Under the pieces are notes generated by a model. That model did not search any database, was not told where the DNA came from, and saw only the letters and a program-made list of their open reading frames with translations. A DNA stretch of 64,000 nt from positions 144,704,337 through 144,768,336 of the forward strand of contig CM035423.1 of assembly GCA_020310875.1 (NCBI GenBank). Reading direction: 5' to 3'. This DNA comes from Ceratopteris richardii (lineage: Eukaryota > Streptophyta > Polypodiopsida > Polypodiales > Pteridaceae). A program made the position numbers and the translations under genes. Below, piece after piece: positions 1 through 16,215 of this stretch. Position 1 is the first letter of the stretch. Every line of letters starts with the position of its first letter.

Positions 1-388
1 AAGGAGATGAAATGAAGTAGTCCAAGCTAGGAAAAACACAGAGGAGGACATTACATGCACAGAGGAGGGGCAAGGAGGAGCTATCAAGCCCACACCCCCT
101 CTAGTCTCTTAGAAATTGGTGTATCTATATAACCCTAATTTTTGCATATCCTACATTTTTGCATAGTCTCTTTGTACATAGTTGTTGAATGACCTAAATA
201 GATTCATTTGAGGTGTTCTATAGCTCATTGGAAAGCTTATGAACCACATTAAGTGTGGCTAAAATATTAGTGTAAGACAAGTGAATAAGAGTTTTGCTGC
301 AGGGTATCATAAAAGGTGTATAAAGGGACCTAGGTTAAGGTTCATTTCACTTCTAGTGTGCAAATATGAGGGATTAAATTCCATCACA
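1..388 (+). repeat. Partial LTR (3' portion) of a copia family
   Basis: This stretch, read on the plus strand, matches the reverse complement of 45546-46203 nearly throughout. Shared words include the segment ending in attaaattccatca, the LTR 3' end with its terminal CA at 388. The left part lies outside the window. No PBS follows (the next bases are cataggatgtgg), so this is either a 3' LTR whose body lies upstream or a solo LTR. Family assignment rests on the copy at 45546, which sits next to a PBS and copia gag. Confidence 0.75.
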
Positions 389-539
389 TAGGATGTGGAA
401 GCGATGCCCAATCTGTGGTGTTAAAGTGATAATGTAACATGCCACTCTGTATCAAGTATCTTTGGAACCAGATTTGAGCGAACCTTTGGTAAACTTTTTG
501 AGGACGAAAACATTCCTTCAAGAGATGACATTGGCCAAA

Positions 540-1490
540 TCAAAGAGCCTAGAACAAGAGGCACTATACTACACACTTATTGGAGATAACTTGTATAGAT
601 GAGGAAGAGACTGATACCTAAGACTATGTGTCCATGAGAGTGAATATCGGAAGATCTTAGAATTTGCCCATCAAGGTGTGGTAGGAGGACACTTTGGACC
701 AGACTGGGTGATTAAAGCGATTCTATTCACAGGTCTTTAGTGGTCAACCCTTCACATGGGTGCACATACCTATGTGAAGCGGTGTGACATTTGTTAGTGA
801 AGTCAATATTTGATACGTAAGGACAAGATACCATTGACAGCCATGATGGGAGGACATGCATTCTCCAAGTGGGGAATATATTTTGTGGGTCCTATCAATC
901 CCCCAGCTAAGATTTGAGATACTAAATACATTTTTCTTTGAGAATGTGTTTGCAAGATATGGTTTGCCAATAGAATTGATCAATGATCATGGTACCCATT
1001 TCTTGAATGAGGTCATTGAATACTTATTGCAAGAATTCATCATTATTCACAAAAAGTCTACCCCATACCACCCACAAGCAAATGGACAATCTGACACCAC
1101 AAATAAGATCTTATGCACTGTGCTAGTGAAGTTGGTGAATAATAAACGTTTTGATTGGGACAAATAGATACATCATGCTATTTGGGCCTATAGAGTGGCC
1201 TACAAAATGGTACTCCAAGCCACACCCTTTCAGATGGTGTTTGGTCAAATGCAGTGTTGCCACTAGATTTTTTGATACCCACTATAAAAGTGGCTCAAGA
1301 ACATGAATGGATTGGCCATGAGCTCTTGTCTAGATTTTTTGGCTTAGAATGACTAGGAGAAACTACATTAAGAGTAGTCGCTAGGATTTATGCAGCCAAG
1401 AGATGCTAGGAACTTGGAGAAGCGTGGCTATGGATCCATTATAATCAATAGAATATTAACAAGTGGATCCGTCTAGTTAGCCACTCTAGA
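540..1490 (+). pseudogene. Ty3/gypsy integrase relic
   Basis: Conceptual translation gives a degenerate H2C2 zinc-binding region (HQGVVGGHF, later CDIC) at about 670-800, followed by the integrase catalytic core. The core shows NDHGTHFLN near 980 and the conserved YHPQANGQSDTTNKIL near 1070, where the glutamate expected in the catalytic triad is replaced by aspartate. In Ty3/gypsy elements this domain inserts the cDNA into the genome. Stops and frameshifts break the frame many times (for example TGA at 600 and TAG at 797), so it is not functional. The frame 1493-1756, rich in Glu and Arg, may be the integrase C-terminal extension. It shows no domain I recognise. Confidence 0.85.
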
Positions 1491-1756
1491 AGGTGATATT
1501 ACGTAGTTACATCAGTGGATGCAGAGTGAAATTATATCAAGAATCTCTCACAGAGGAAATGCTCAATCGATTCAACACAACCAATGAATGCAAAGAAGAA
1601 GAAAACCACATTAGAGAAGAGGCTCAGGGAGAAACCCTAGAATGCATTCGACATATGAGGTTAAGAAGACAAGGTAGAGATCAACCTAGACAAGAAGCTT
1701 TTGATGAACCAAGATACCACATGGCTATGTGCCAAATGAAGAGTGGAACCCATTAA

Positions 1757-2106
1757 AAATTTGTAGATAGACACCCTTTTGTAACTCTGGAAATAGGACA
1801 AGGAAAGAATGCAAGGATTGTAAAAGCCTTGATTGACTTAGGCGTGCAGTTAGATTTTTCTACTATCAAAACTTGCAATTGAACATTCATCCTATTGAAC
1901 CTTATCTCATAGGATTGGGAGGAGTGGAAACCCCTTGCCCCAATGAAGTGGAACTTCCCATCTCCATTCATGATGTCCCAATGACAATAAAGGTACTAGT
2001 GTATCAAGATGAGGACCTTACCGAACCTCTTGTCTTGGATCAAGATTGGATCTATGACCATTGGATGAACTTAAACCTAAGAAGTGGACTTCTTCAGGTT
2101 TGGTGA
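1757..2106 (+). pseudogene. Retropepsin-like aspartic protease relic
   Basis: After correcting one frameshift near 1870, the reading contains ALIDLGVQ, corresponding to the retropepsin active site LIDSGAx with Ser replaced by Leu. About 60 residues on comes LVLDQDWIYDHWMNLNL, which fits the (L/I)LGxDWL flap/dimer region of retroelement proteases. The second half is open (1873-2106). It lies downstream of an integrase, the reverse of the normal protease-RT-integrase order, so it probably starts a different element copy. The active-site change and frameshift indicate a pseudogene. Confidence 0.6.
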
Positions 2107-3362
2107 ACCAACAAAGGATCACAATAGAACTAGCAAATTAAACACTCAAGGAACTAGGAAAGGCACCAACTCCTAGTCCTCCTAGGAGCACACAAGAAGA
2201 TAATGATGATGTTCTTGTCCAAAGCTCTGTGATGCAGAGAGATGCTGATCTCAATAATAGAATCGAAGACTGTGGAACTTCCTTCTTTTACAAAGATGAT
2301 CGAGGCACAACAAGTAAGGAAGCCTAAGAAGCAAATGGAGCAGATCACTAAATCTTATGATCAGAAGCCAGTTCAAAATAAGGTGACAGATATACAAAAG
2401 AGTGCAGCAAATCTGTATACAAAAGAGGGAGAAATCCTTGGCTCCCTTGATAAAACCACCAGTACATACAAAACAAACGATGCAGTCACAAAAATCCAAA
2501 GCTGAAGCTATAGAAGCCAACATCAACGACTTATTTTTATTTGGATACCAAAGCGACCGATGAAGGCTGACCCTAATGCACAACAAATTTAGGTGCCCAA
2601 GGATTGCTTATGTGCTCAATTAGTTACACATAGGCTCATATGCCATAATCGACACTCACATGCATTCTCTTCGGACACTTCACAAAGGAGATCCATTATC
2701 ATCACATCAACACATCAAATTCTACCTAGGTGTACTTGGAAATGGGTACTTAAAAAGCCCCAAATCTAGGTAGAACTGTCTCAAACACCTCTAAAGGTCA
2801 CCAATGTTAAGATTTGTAACCCCATAAGGGTCGTTTGGCCAGTCAAACCTTGTACTAAACCCCCTGACCCGACCATGTAAAAATCCCCTTGCAAGAATAA
2901 ATGCATTTTGTGTACATTGCATATCCAGAGTAGGCATCTAAGGAAGCGGCTAACCACTTAACATACACTCATATATGCACCATACCGCACCATTAGTAAC
3001 CTACTAACCACAATGAATATCATGTTGGTATTGTAAAGGGGACAAGGCATCATCTAGTTTCCAATGCAATGATAATATGATCTTCTTACTTCTAATAGAT
3101 TCAGGCACAACAATAATCAGTAGCGGATACAATAGGAACTAGTTCACAAGCTAGAAATACTTATCAAACTATTGACATAGAGAGATATGGTATCTATGAC
3201 AAACATAGAAGTTCACTTTGCTTTTCTAGGACAACCTATCTTGTAATTGCATCAGCGAGTGTTGTTTTACTTGTACATGGTCGGGACCGAGAGGATCTAT
3301 CGTGTGTGTGCAACTGAGAGGAGATTGACCCCCAATATCTCACTAGCAAGGGAACACATACT
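2107..3362. other. Degenerate retroelement DNA, no gene recognised
   Basis: A short open frame at 2242-2505 (Lys/Gln-rich, no recognised domain) follows the protease relic and may be the protease-RT linker. Around 3090 the reading LLLIDSGTT resembles another retropepsin active site but has no supporting context. The segment 2790-2950 has LTR-like composition, including an AATAAA signal, but no second copy in the window confirms this. Confidence 0.4.
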
Positions 3363-3720
3363 ATGCTTGTTCACACTCAAATTGCCAAGACGAAGTATGG
3401 ACTGTGCTTAATAGATGGTTCCACCTGTCCCAATAGACTTGGAGTTTCTATTAGCCTCAAGGAATTTGGAAGTATAGATTTTGAGCAGCTTCTCAGAGAT
3501 GTAGATATGGGTTCAAAAGATGAGGAGGCACGTGGCAACCAACAACACCAATTAGAGTAAGTGCAACAACAAGAACAACATCATAAGCAAGAAGAAGAAG
3601 AAGAAGAAGATGATAAAAAAGAAAAAGAAGAAGATGAAGAAGAGGAAGGAGTCCTTGCATACATTATGCAGCCCAAAAAACTACATGATACCATAACAAG
3701 TGTAGAAGAACAAGGTTGAT
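3363..3720 (+). pseudogene. Unidentified reading frame with Gln/Glu-rich tail
   Basis: An open frame of 65 codons (3363-3560) ends in TAA. The same frame continues into a Gln-rich then strongly acidic Glu/Asp/Lys tract (about 3560-3655, an imperfect GAA/GAT trinucleotide run) and stops again near 3719. I do not recognise the protein. Its position among retroelement debris suggests a gag or protease-linker remnant. The acidic tail could equally be a purine microsatellite read in frame. Confidence 0.3.
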
Positions 3721-7430
<3,710 letters not shown>

Positions 7431-8003
7431 TTTATTTCTAGAGCTTATAGTCTTTCTCCTTTTCATCTTGATCATCGTCTAATTGACTTCTAGAGTCCTA
7501 CACTTGTGTATCATGCTTGCTATGTAATGGATGAAAATCTGAATCAAGATCATAGGGTAAGTTTACCTTTTGTTTATCCTCTTTATACCATGATCTATTT
7601 TATTTCTAGAGCTTATAGTCTTTCTCCTTTTCATCTTGATCATCGTCTAATTGACTTCTAGAGTCCTACACTTGTGTATCATGCTTGCTATGTAATGGAT
7701 GAAAATCTGAATCAAGATCATAGGGTAAGTTTATTTCTAGAGCTTATAGTCTTTCTCCTTTTCATCTTGATCATCGTCTAATTGACTTCTAGAGTCCTAC
7801 ACTTGTGTATCATGCTTGGTTTTTCCTGTTTATTTCTAGAGCTTATAGTCTTTCTCCTTTTCATCTTGATCATCGTCTAATTGACTTCTAGATTCCTACA
7901 CTTGTGTATCATGCTTGCTATGTAATGGATGAAAATCTGAATCAAGATCATAAGGTAAGTTTACCTTTTGTTTATCCTCTTTATACCATGATCTATTTTA
8001 TTC
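7431..8003. repeat. Four-copy tandem repeat with copy-specific deletions
   Basis: Four direct copies begin with tttatttctagagcttatag at 7431, 7599, 7730 and 7829. Copies 1 and 4 are the longest (about 168-172 bp) and include the tail gtttaccttttgtttatcc. Copy 2 (131 bp) lacks that tail and copy 3 (99 bp) also lacks the middle third. The copies are nearly identical where they overlap. The phrase ggtttttcctgtttatttct precedes copies 1 and 4. The array abuts the truncated end of the copia relic to its right. Confidence 0.95.
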
Positions 8004-8019
8004 AAATACAATATCCCTA

Positions 8020-10306
8020 CTTTTGGTAAATTGCTTGGTGGATGGAATATAGAACCTGTATCCCATTTGAGTTGAATAACATCCAATGAACAAAACACTG
8101 CTTTCCCTTTCATCTAATTTTCATCTGATTTGTGAAGATACATGTACATGTGCTAAGCAACCAAAAACTTTGTAATGTCCTCGACTTGGTTTTCTACCAT
8201 TACAATCTTCACAAGAAGTCATACCTTGAAGAAACTTGAATGGAAGTCTATTCACAAGATACACTAGAGTAGATATAGCTTCTACCCATAGATAATGTGG
8301 TAGCTTCTTCTCTTCAAGCATAGTCCTTGCTGATCCAACTAGGGTTTCATTCCTCCTCTCTGCAATACCATTCAGTGGAGGAGCGTACCTAGTAGTGACT
8401 TCCCTTTTAATGCCTTTATCCTATAAATACTCATCAAAGTCTTTGGAGAAGTATTCTCCTCTTCCATCAGACCTTAGTTTCTTGAATGATCTACCTCTAT
8501 GATTTTCCACAATTGCTAGGTACTTCTTGAAGCATTCAAACACTTCACTCTTATTCTTGATAAAGTAGAGAATTTTCCATCTACTATGAACATCAACAAA
8601 AGATACATAATACCTTGGGCTTGGTATATAGGTTCTTGGCTTGGTCCCCACACATTAGTGTGTACAAGGTCCAAGAGATTGTTGTGAATGTAGCCTTTGT
8701 GGTTGAAAGATTTTCTTCATGCCTTCCCAATTTGACAAGCATCATACCTATTGATCATGTGTTGCTTTGAGATGTTTCGCAGCCCTAAAAGACTTTGATA
8801 TCTACATATATCCTTCAAAATTCTTTCATTCACATGAGCAAGCCTCTTATGCCACACTTCAAGCTCACTTAGGGTTTGAGACCCAAAGTTGAATAGAGCC
8901 ATACTCATTGTTTCTCCTACTTCTAAAGTAAAGATTCTACCATGAGTCTCACCTTTGGCTATTTTCTTGAAGCCTTATCATGGATCTTCCACATAAGCCC
9001 CATGTTGGGTGAACCTAACTTGCAAGTGTTTTTCAACTTTTTGGCCTACACACATTAGGTTTTTAAGGATAGTGGGCACATAGAGAGCCTTACTCAAAAT
9101 GTTTATCCTTCCATTCAAAGCTTCGAAATTGCCAATCTTCTCCACATTGTGCTTGGCATCATCCCTTGTTTCTACTTCATGTTTATGCTTGGGTTTCTCC
9201 AAGTTATATAGAAGAGCAACATTACCTGCAACATGATTTGAACAACCAGAATCTATATATAACAAATGTTCATCTTCTTTACCTTCTTTGTGACTCAAAT
9301 TCATTAGGAGCAATGAATCTTCATATGACTAATCCTCTGAGTAGTTGTTGAAGTCCCTTCTATTGTATTTTCTATTGTTATTGTTGTAATTGTGTCCACC
9401 TCTGCCTTTAGTGTTACCAAATCCACCTCTGCCACCTCCTTTTTGAGTCCCTCCATTGAACCAACAATTTCGAGTGGTGTGATTGGTCTTATTAGAGATG
9501 TCATGAGGTTGAAGTTCCTGTCCTTTTGACTTTTCATGCTTTGCTCCTTTCTTCTTTGCTTTCCATTCGCTCTTGTCTACATTGTTGGCTTGCGAAATCT
9601 CCTCATCATCATCTTCCTTCTTCTTTCCTTTATGCTTCTTATCTTTGTTCTCTGCATAAAGAGCACTTGTTGAGTTACGTTGATAAGTTTTATCTTCCTT
9701 GAAGTTGTTATTGGCCTCTTGATTGAAGAGGTGTCCAAGGAATATGTTGAATTGAGGTGTCTGCACATCCATAATAAGCTCATAGGCTATCTTGAAGGAT
9801 TGCCACTACGTTTCATTCTTGATTCCATCAAGGATTTGCCTCATGATGGCCTCTTCTTCAATTAGCTCTCCAATTGAAGCTTATTGATATGCAACCTCCT
9901 TGACTTTGATGAAGAATTCTATGATAGTTTGCCTTGGTGACTTCTTCGTTTGGTTGAACCCATTCCATAAATGGTTCTTTCTAGCTTTGGTGCTAGCAGA
10001 GAAGGTCTCAAGTGCATCCCAGGTGCCTTGTGATGTCTTACATCCTCTAATGTGTGGTAACAAGAAATCAGAGATAGATTTTGAGATATATGACTTGGCT
10101 TGAGCATCTCTTTCACACCATAGTGTGAGCTTCTTAGTCTCCTCTTGTCTAGGTCCTCCTTTGGATCTTGGAGTAGGCATAACTTCATCAGCTTCCATAA
10201 TTCCATAGAGATTTGTACCTTGGAAGTAAACTTCCATTCTAACTTGCCAAGCAACATAGTTTTTCCTATCACGCTTCTCAATCCTTAAGGGAAAACCATC
10301 ATCCAT
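8020..10306 (-). pseudogene. Decayed Ty1/copia gag-protease-integrase
   Basis: Minus-strand readings follow the order of the nearly intact copia at 34922-41633. They are: gag N-terminus starting MDDGFPLRIEKRDRKNY (10306-9881); gag tail (9772-9329) whose zinc knuckle has lost its first cysteines (HDISNKTNHTTRNC); protease with YIDSGCSNHVAGN (9313-8978); pre-integrase GSQTLSELEVWHKRLAH (8908-8717); integrase core with YVSFVDVHSRW and LRSDGRGEYFS (8651-8421); and integrase C-terminus with LPHYLWVEAISTLVYLVNRL (8321-8121). Similarity fades at about 8025. RT and RNase H are missing. Frameshifts and stops separate every block, so the copy is dead. Confidence 0.92.
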
Positions 10307-10314
10307 GTTGATGA

Positions 10315-10328
10315 AGCTCTAATACAAT
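10315..10328 (-). other. Relic primer-binding site
   Basis: Read on the minus strand, TTGTATTAGAGC is a two-mismatch version of the initiator-Met PBS TGGTATCAGAGC. It sits just upstream of the gag start at 10306, at the spacing seen in the intact relative. An LTR would begin at 10329 (tgtgaata, compare tgtgaaga at 40361), but its far end cannot be placed. Confidence 0.65.
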
Positions 10329-13300
10329 TGTGAATACTTGAAGAAGCTTGGGTAGTAAAAAAATCTCTGCTTCAAAAAGTGTTGAAGTTTGGTCTAGCCA
10401 ACCAGCATAGGGCTAGCCCTTTTACTCTTGGACAGTCTAATACACCTTATGAGCTTTAGATTAGCGCAATAAAATGCCCTATGTTCTTTAGATCATCAAT
10501 GAGAAAAGATTGATACAAAACATATATATTTGCATATAGACTAGATCAAGAGAGTTGTTATTTATGGATGAATTGTGCAACTTTAGAAGCTCAGTACTAC
10601 TAGCTTGATTACAATCAATTGAATTCCTCTCAGAGGAAGGTGCACTATAGGGTAAAGTATCTAACATGCACAAGATTTGAATTTACCATCAAGCTATGTG
10701 CTAATTACAAGTTTAACACTGATAGGTGCTAATCTAGACTTTTCAAGGATGTGCAAAGATAGACCCCGAGGTCATAAAAGACTTATTTCTCACCATCTAT
10801 TGAACCAAATGATGTAAAAATTTGTACATTCTACACATAAAGTAGACACTTGTGAATTTCCAATGCTCCTTAGTCATAAATATTGGAGCTTTGATGAGTG
10901 AGAACCAACCTCTACAAGTTGACAAATCTTGGAGATGATGATGTAGGGAAATGGAAGATGAACAAGGTTAAGATCAAAAAATATTTTTATATTGATCTAA
11001 CATATTGTTCAAGTGTTTTTAAGTCTTTATATAAACTCTTTGTGAATTCAAGACTCCTTAACAAATTATTTGAATTCAAATTTTCTTGCGGGCTTGGTTG
11101 TTGTGATTGAATATTACTTTTTCTATAACCTAGGAAAGTAGAAATCAAGTTCAAAGACTTGATTTAGATGATTGATTGATCATCAAGATCAAGAACCTCC
11201 AATTTGGTGGATTTTTAAGTATCCCATATTTATCCTTTATCAAGAATAAAGACTTGGAAACCATAAATACTTATGGTATTTTACAAGCAATGAAAATTGA
11301 GCTAAATGCCATAACACTATGGTTCTCTTACAAGTAACTTCTTGACCTAAAACAAATCGTCAAGCATGATGCAAGCTTGAATTTGTTAAAACACTATCTA
11401 GGCACTAACATGTGAAATGAATGAATACAATATACTAGTCCATTTATGGGCATCATCAATGCATGGACTTAATAACTGAGGTGGGATTTGGATCCCTAGC
11501 AAGAAATTGACAAATCTTGTTTCAATTTAATTTGATTCAAAAGTCAAACTAGAAGTCCGGATGACCCAAACATCTAACTTAGGTTTTTTACTATGATTCA
11601 CTTCCAACCAACATTTACTTTATCCTAATGAACTTAAAAATCCTATGTAGAATAGAGGAGAAAGTGTGCCATTTATTTTTTGTCAACCATACTTTAACTT
11701 GACCAAGTCAAATCCAAAATGAATTTTTTCCAAAGTAGGAACTTTCTCAAATACCTTCGCTTTAATTTCTTAAGAATTGTCAATCATATGAGCAACTCCT
11801 AAATTTCCTTTCCAAGAGTATACTAAAATCTATAAATTCATTGGAGTGATACTACTTAACTTGAAGCAAACTAGAATGAATAAGTAAACTTAGCATCTCT
11901 TAAAGATTCAATGGGTTCTTGTACATAATATCTATCTTGGATGATTGATTTAGTTACTATTTTCCAACCAGCCATTCTTGGTCTTTCCTCAAAGTAATCA
12001 AATACTTTATTTGAATCAGATCCAAAAGGTTTGTAATTTGAAAAGAGAGAAGTAAAACTCTATGCAACTAATTCAAACATCTAAGATACTTGAAACTAAT
12101 TAGAGTCAAACTCTATGTGACTCAAGCCTTTCACTTTTGAAAGATTTATTTCAACAAGCTATTGAAGCAATATATCTTTCTTTAAGAGAAGTAAAGTGGA
12201 TTCTAAAAAAGATTCTTGTAGTAAAGCTAAACATCATCATTCAACCACAAGATACTAGTGTGCTATCCAACATTAGTGTGTCGATCTTGAGCTTCAAATG
12301 ATGAATTTTCTTCTTTGGTCAAAAAATTTATGCTTCAAGTAAGACTAAATTCTTGTTATTCAATCTCTTCAAGACTTGCTTTCTTGGAATGCAATTGTTA
12401 CGCATTACTTTGAGTCAAAGATTCACCAAGTTATACTAGGAACTTGGTGCTTTCAAACCAACTTAGTCTATCTCTTCATGGTTGAAAAAACTCTTTACCC
12501 TTGAATTTAGACATGATTCATAACTTTAACTTGGTGAAACTGTATAGGCTTCACTTATTATCTGAATGTGAGAGCAAAAATCTCCTTCATTTCTTTATCC
12601 TTTTGTCTAGTGGTTTAAGTACATTAATTCAATGCATTTTCCCAAGAAAAAGATAACTTGATTGATGGTTTCTATGAATCATGAGTTCTTTTCTTTATGG
12701 CCATTAAAGAAAAATTCCCAAAGGGAGTTAGCATTCCACTATCCCATACAAGTGGATGCTTTCTCTAATCCACAAAAATATATCCTAAGTTTGGCCTTCT
12801 GTCTATGTTTTTTCAATGCTTTCATGATCATTTCTAATGACCTTCATCTAACCGTTGTTGGTGATAATTTTGAGAGTAAATATTAAGGTGTTTTATCCTT
12901 TTTATATCCCTTTTAGTCTATGCGAAGAACTTGGAGGCTATATATCTAGGGTGTATCTAGACCATTGTACCTCTGTATGCTTTTAGTTTGGAAAAATGTT
13001 ATTCCAAAATTTAATCCAACTAAGAATTTGATGCTTTAAGAAGTAATCATTCATGAGCTTTATTGCCAGTACTTGGATAAACATCATAGTAGTTCCAATG
13101 GCAACTTCTTGGAAAAGCTTTTCCAAGCTTGATCAATTCTTGTTGACCATGTGACTATGACAAAGCATTACTCTTTATCTTAAGATCTCTTTGACTGTCT
13201 AAAGCTCCTTGGCTTATCCTCAAGATTTCATAAATCTTTCCCTCGACTCAAGTGTAAGCATGTGCTAATTATTATTAGATTCCAAAGTTAAGAATCTATT

Positions 13301-15030
13301 CAATTTGACTTTAAATACCACTATCAGTGGTTTGGGACTTCTTGGGAATTGCTTGTTGTCTAGCTAGCTTAAAGAATTTCTTTCTCACTACCATGGAGAG
13401 TTTTATTCTTCAAGTACTTGAGATTTTACTCCTAAGTAATCAACAACATGAGCAACCGTTTCATCTTGGAAATCTTTGTAATTCTTGAATGATCCTCGAA
13501 AGGAATTCTAGGCTTTTGGACAATACTTTGGAGTTGCATTATTTATACATTATATTTATTCTTTTTCTTCTCAAGTTTGGAACAAGAATTATTATCATTG
13601 ATCCATCTATCTTTGCTTCTTGTGTACTTTAGACACATTTCAACAACCCACTTTGGATGCATAAGTGTGAAGTATAAGCTTCGCTTCCTGATTGAACCAA
13701 CATACGTGAACACAAAACTTTCTTTATCACTTAAAAATTGTCTTGATTCTCATGGATTCTACTTTAAAAATAGTATGTCCAAAAGAGAAACTCATCCAAT
13801 CTTCTTCTTTAGCTATGAAAATAAAGGAGTAACTTATACTTTGACTTTCATGAAGCTCAATTATATATAAGATCCATCTTTGTCTCTAAGAGCTATGAAT
13901 CTTTGTATAAGTGTTAAGAAGATTGAATCGTTTGTTAACTTTTCTCATTCAAGGAATCATCTCTTGATTCCTTGAGAATCAATCTCAATCAAAGTTCTAT
14001 TTTGAATTGGTACATGTATGCTTTAGCATGATCGAAAATAATGCTTTCTTGTTAGTACTAGGTGCACCTTTGTTCAAAGCATTTCATGTTTGAACCTCTT
14101 TATCCTATCCAAGATCTATTACTTTTCAATATATCTTAATGTTTACTTTTTAAATATTTATCTTGTAATATATATTCTTGAATGCTTAAGTATGAATAAT
14201 ACTTTATTCAAGAATACCTATTAGATTCTAATTCCTTGGACCATTAAGTCTTAAGGCCTGGAATTAAAATTACCAAAGTTGTATCTATTGAGACACTTGA
14301 TGAACATCTATATATTAATTTTTCACTCTCCAACTATGGTTTCCATATCTTTGAAATTTATAATCTTCCAACGTGCTATCATTTCTTTGGATATGTTTTC
14401 TTTCAAAGATCTTCCTATAGTTGACTTGAGACCAATCTTGTAGTCCTTTCATGATTCTCAAATGTTCTTCTTTAAGTATTTTAAATATTTAAAGTAATTA
14501 TTGGACCTTCTTATATACTATTCCATACTTAAGTATAAATTGTATACTTATCTTTATGGAATAATACATAAAGAATCATGATTATAGCTAATCTCGCACT
14601 TTATATGATAATTATCCTTGTCAATAAAGTATATATCAACTCTTTAGAGTTTTTCTCTATACTCTCTAGAAATTGGTTCATCCATGTCTTATAAGACTTG
14701 ATGAACTAATTAAGTTCAAACTTATTATAAGCTCAGTTCAAGATTGGCTTACTTCCAATCTTCTATGAAAGTCCCTATATCATCTAACTAATTAGAGTCT
14801 ATTTCTAATTTTTTATTGTATCTAAAATACCATGCATCTAGTCTTGCATGCATAATGTATGCAAAGAAGTAAATATAATGATTGTAAATCATACAAATGC
14901 ATGTGCTTGCATGCATATACTTCATGCATCTATATTGCATACAAACACACTACTCGTGCTTTCCTTTATGATTAAACATGACTATGCACATGCTTCTATG
15001 CATCTAGAACATTTTCCTAATGGAAGAAAA
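10329..15030. other. AT-rich sequence without recognisable genes
   Basis: The first few hundred bases may be the decayed LTR of the copia at 8020-10306. The remainder is AT-rich with frequent stops in all frames. No frame carries a recognisable domain and no repeat pair was found by eye. It could be old eroded transposon DNA. Confidence 0.5.
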
Positions 15031-15493
<463 letters not shown>

Positions 15494-15648
15494 CTCTAAT
15501 TAATTTCTTTCCTTTGATTAAACAAGCATCAACAATTGAGACCCTACTATATGCTTAAATTGTGAATCAATGCAAAAATAATGAGAACTATGGAAAGCAT
15601 ATATTGAAATAAAATATAACTTAAAGAGTACTTATCTTCACAAATAGT

Positions 15649-15880
15649 TGTTGATATATTTTAGTAGTAATGTGCATGAACACACTTAGGGATGTTGAGG
15701 CACTTCTTTCCCTCTTTGGGAGGTTTTTTTCCAATCGGCTTGTATATATGCCTATAAACCTAATGAGTGACTTATGTTTTGAACATTCATTTGGTAATAC
15801 ATTTTGTATTGTGTTGTGGAGAAAGATTTGTTTTCTTCCATGTGTTGTTTGTGTGCCTCCACAGACCTTGAACTCCAACA
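15649..15880 (+). repeat. 5' LTR (232 bp) of a copia family
   Basis: This starts TGTTGATATATT and ends CTCCAACA, with TG...CA ends. It matches the reverse complement of 51208-51438 (231 bp) and 49310-49523, and part of 60827-60992. The shared core includes the gaggcacttctttccctc word and a cttgtatatatg stretch. A PBS follows immediately, so this is the 5' LTR of a plus-strand element. Confidence 0.9.
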
Positions 15881-15896
15881 ATTCGTATCAAAGCAA
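15881..15896 (+). other. Primer-binding site (initiator Met tRNA)
   Basis: ATTCGTATCAAAGC directly after the LTR differs from the canonical copia ATTGGTATCAGAGC by two bases. It marks where minus-strand DNA synthesis would have been primed. Confidence 0.8.
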
Positions 15897-16215
15897 CCTG
15901 CCGCTTCATCTAGGGCATTGTCGACATCCCTTCAATCACAATTTCATAATTGCATGAAAATTGGCGAGCATATTTGTGGCGATTAGGAGTTCAAAAAAAA
16001 TTCCTTGTGGTATCAAACTTTTGATATGAGCTCATTTCGGCCTTCGAATGCACTATTGCAGCGATTATGTAGGTAATTTTATCCTTTTCTACCAAATATA
16101 TTTTGCATGTACAAGCATCTTGAAGTCCAGTACAGGTTTAGCAAAGCTCGATAAGTTTTTTCTTTTCAATCTTTTTAGATACAATCATTTTTCTACATCA
16201 AGGTATTTAGTCACT

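Noticed and set aside
8421-10306. Plus-strand open frames opposite the copia relic
   Set aside because: They are antisense shadows of the minus-strand gag and protease.
10329-15030. Several 60-100 codon frames
   Set aside because: They are isolated, AT-rich, without domains or conserved motifs; the length is expected by chance.
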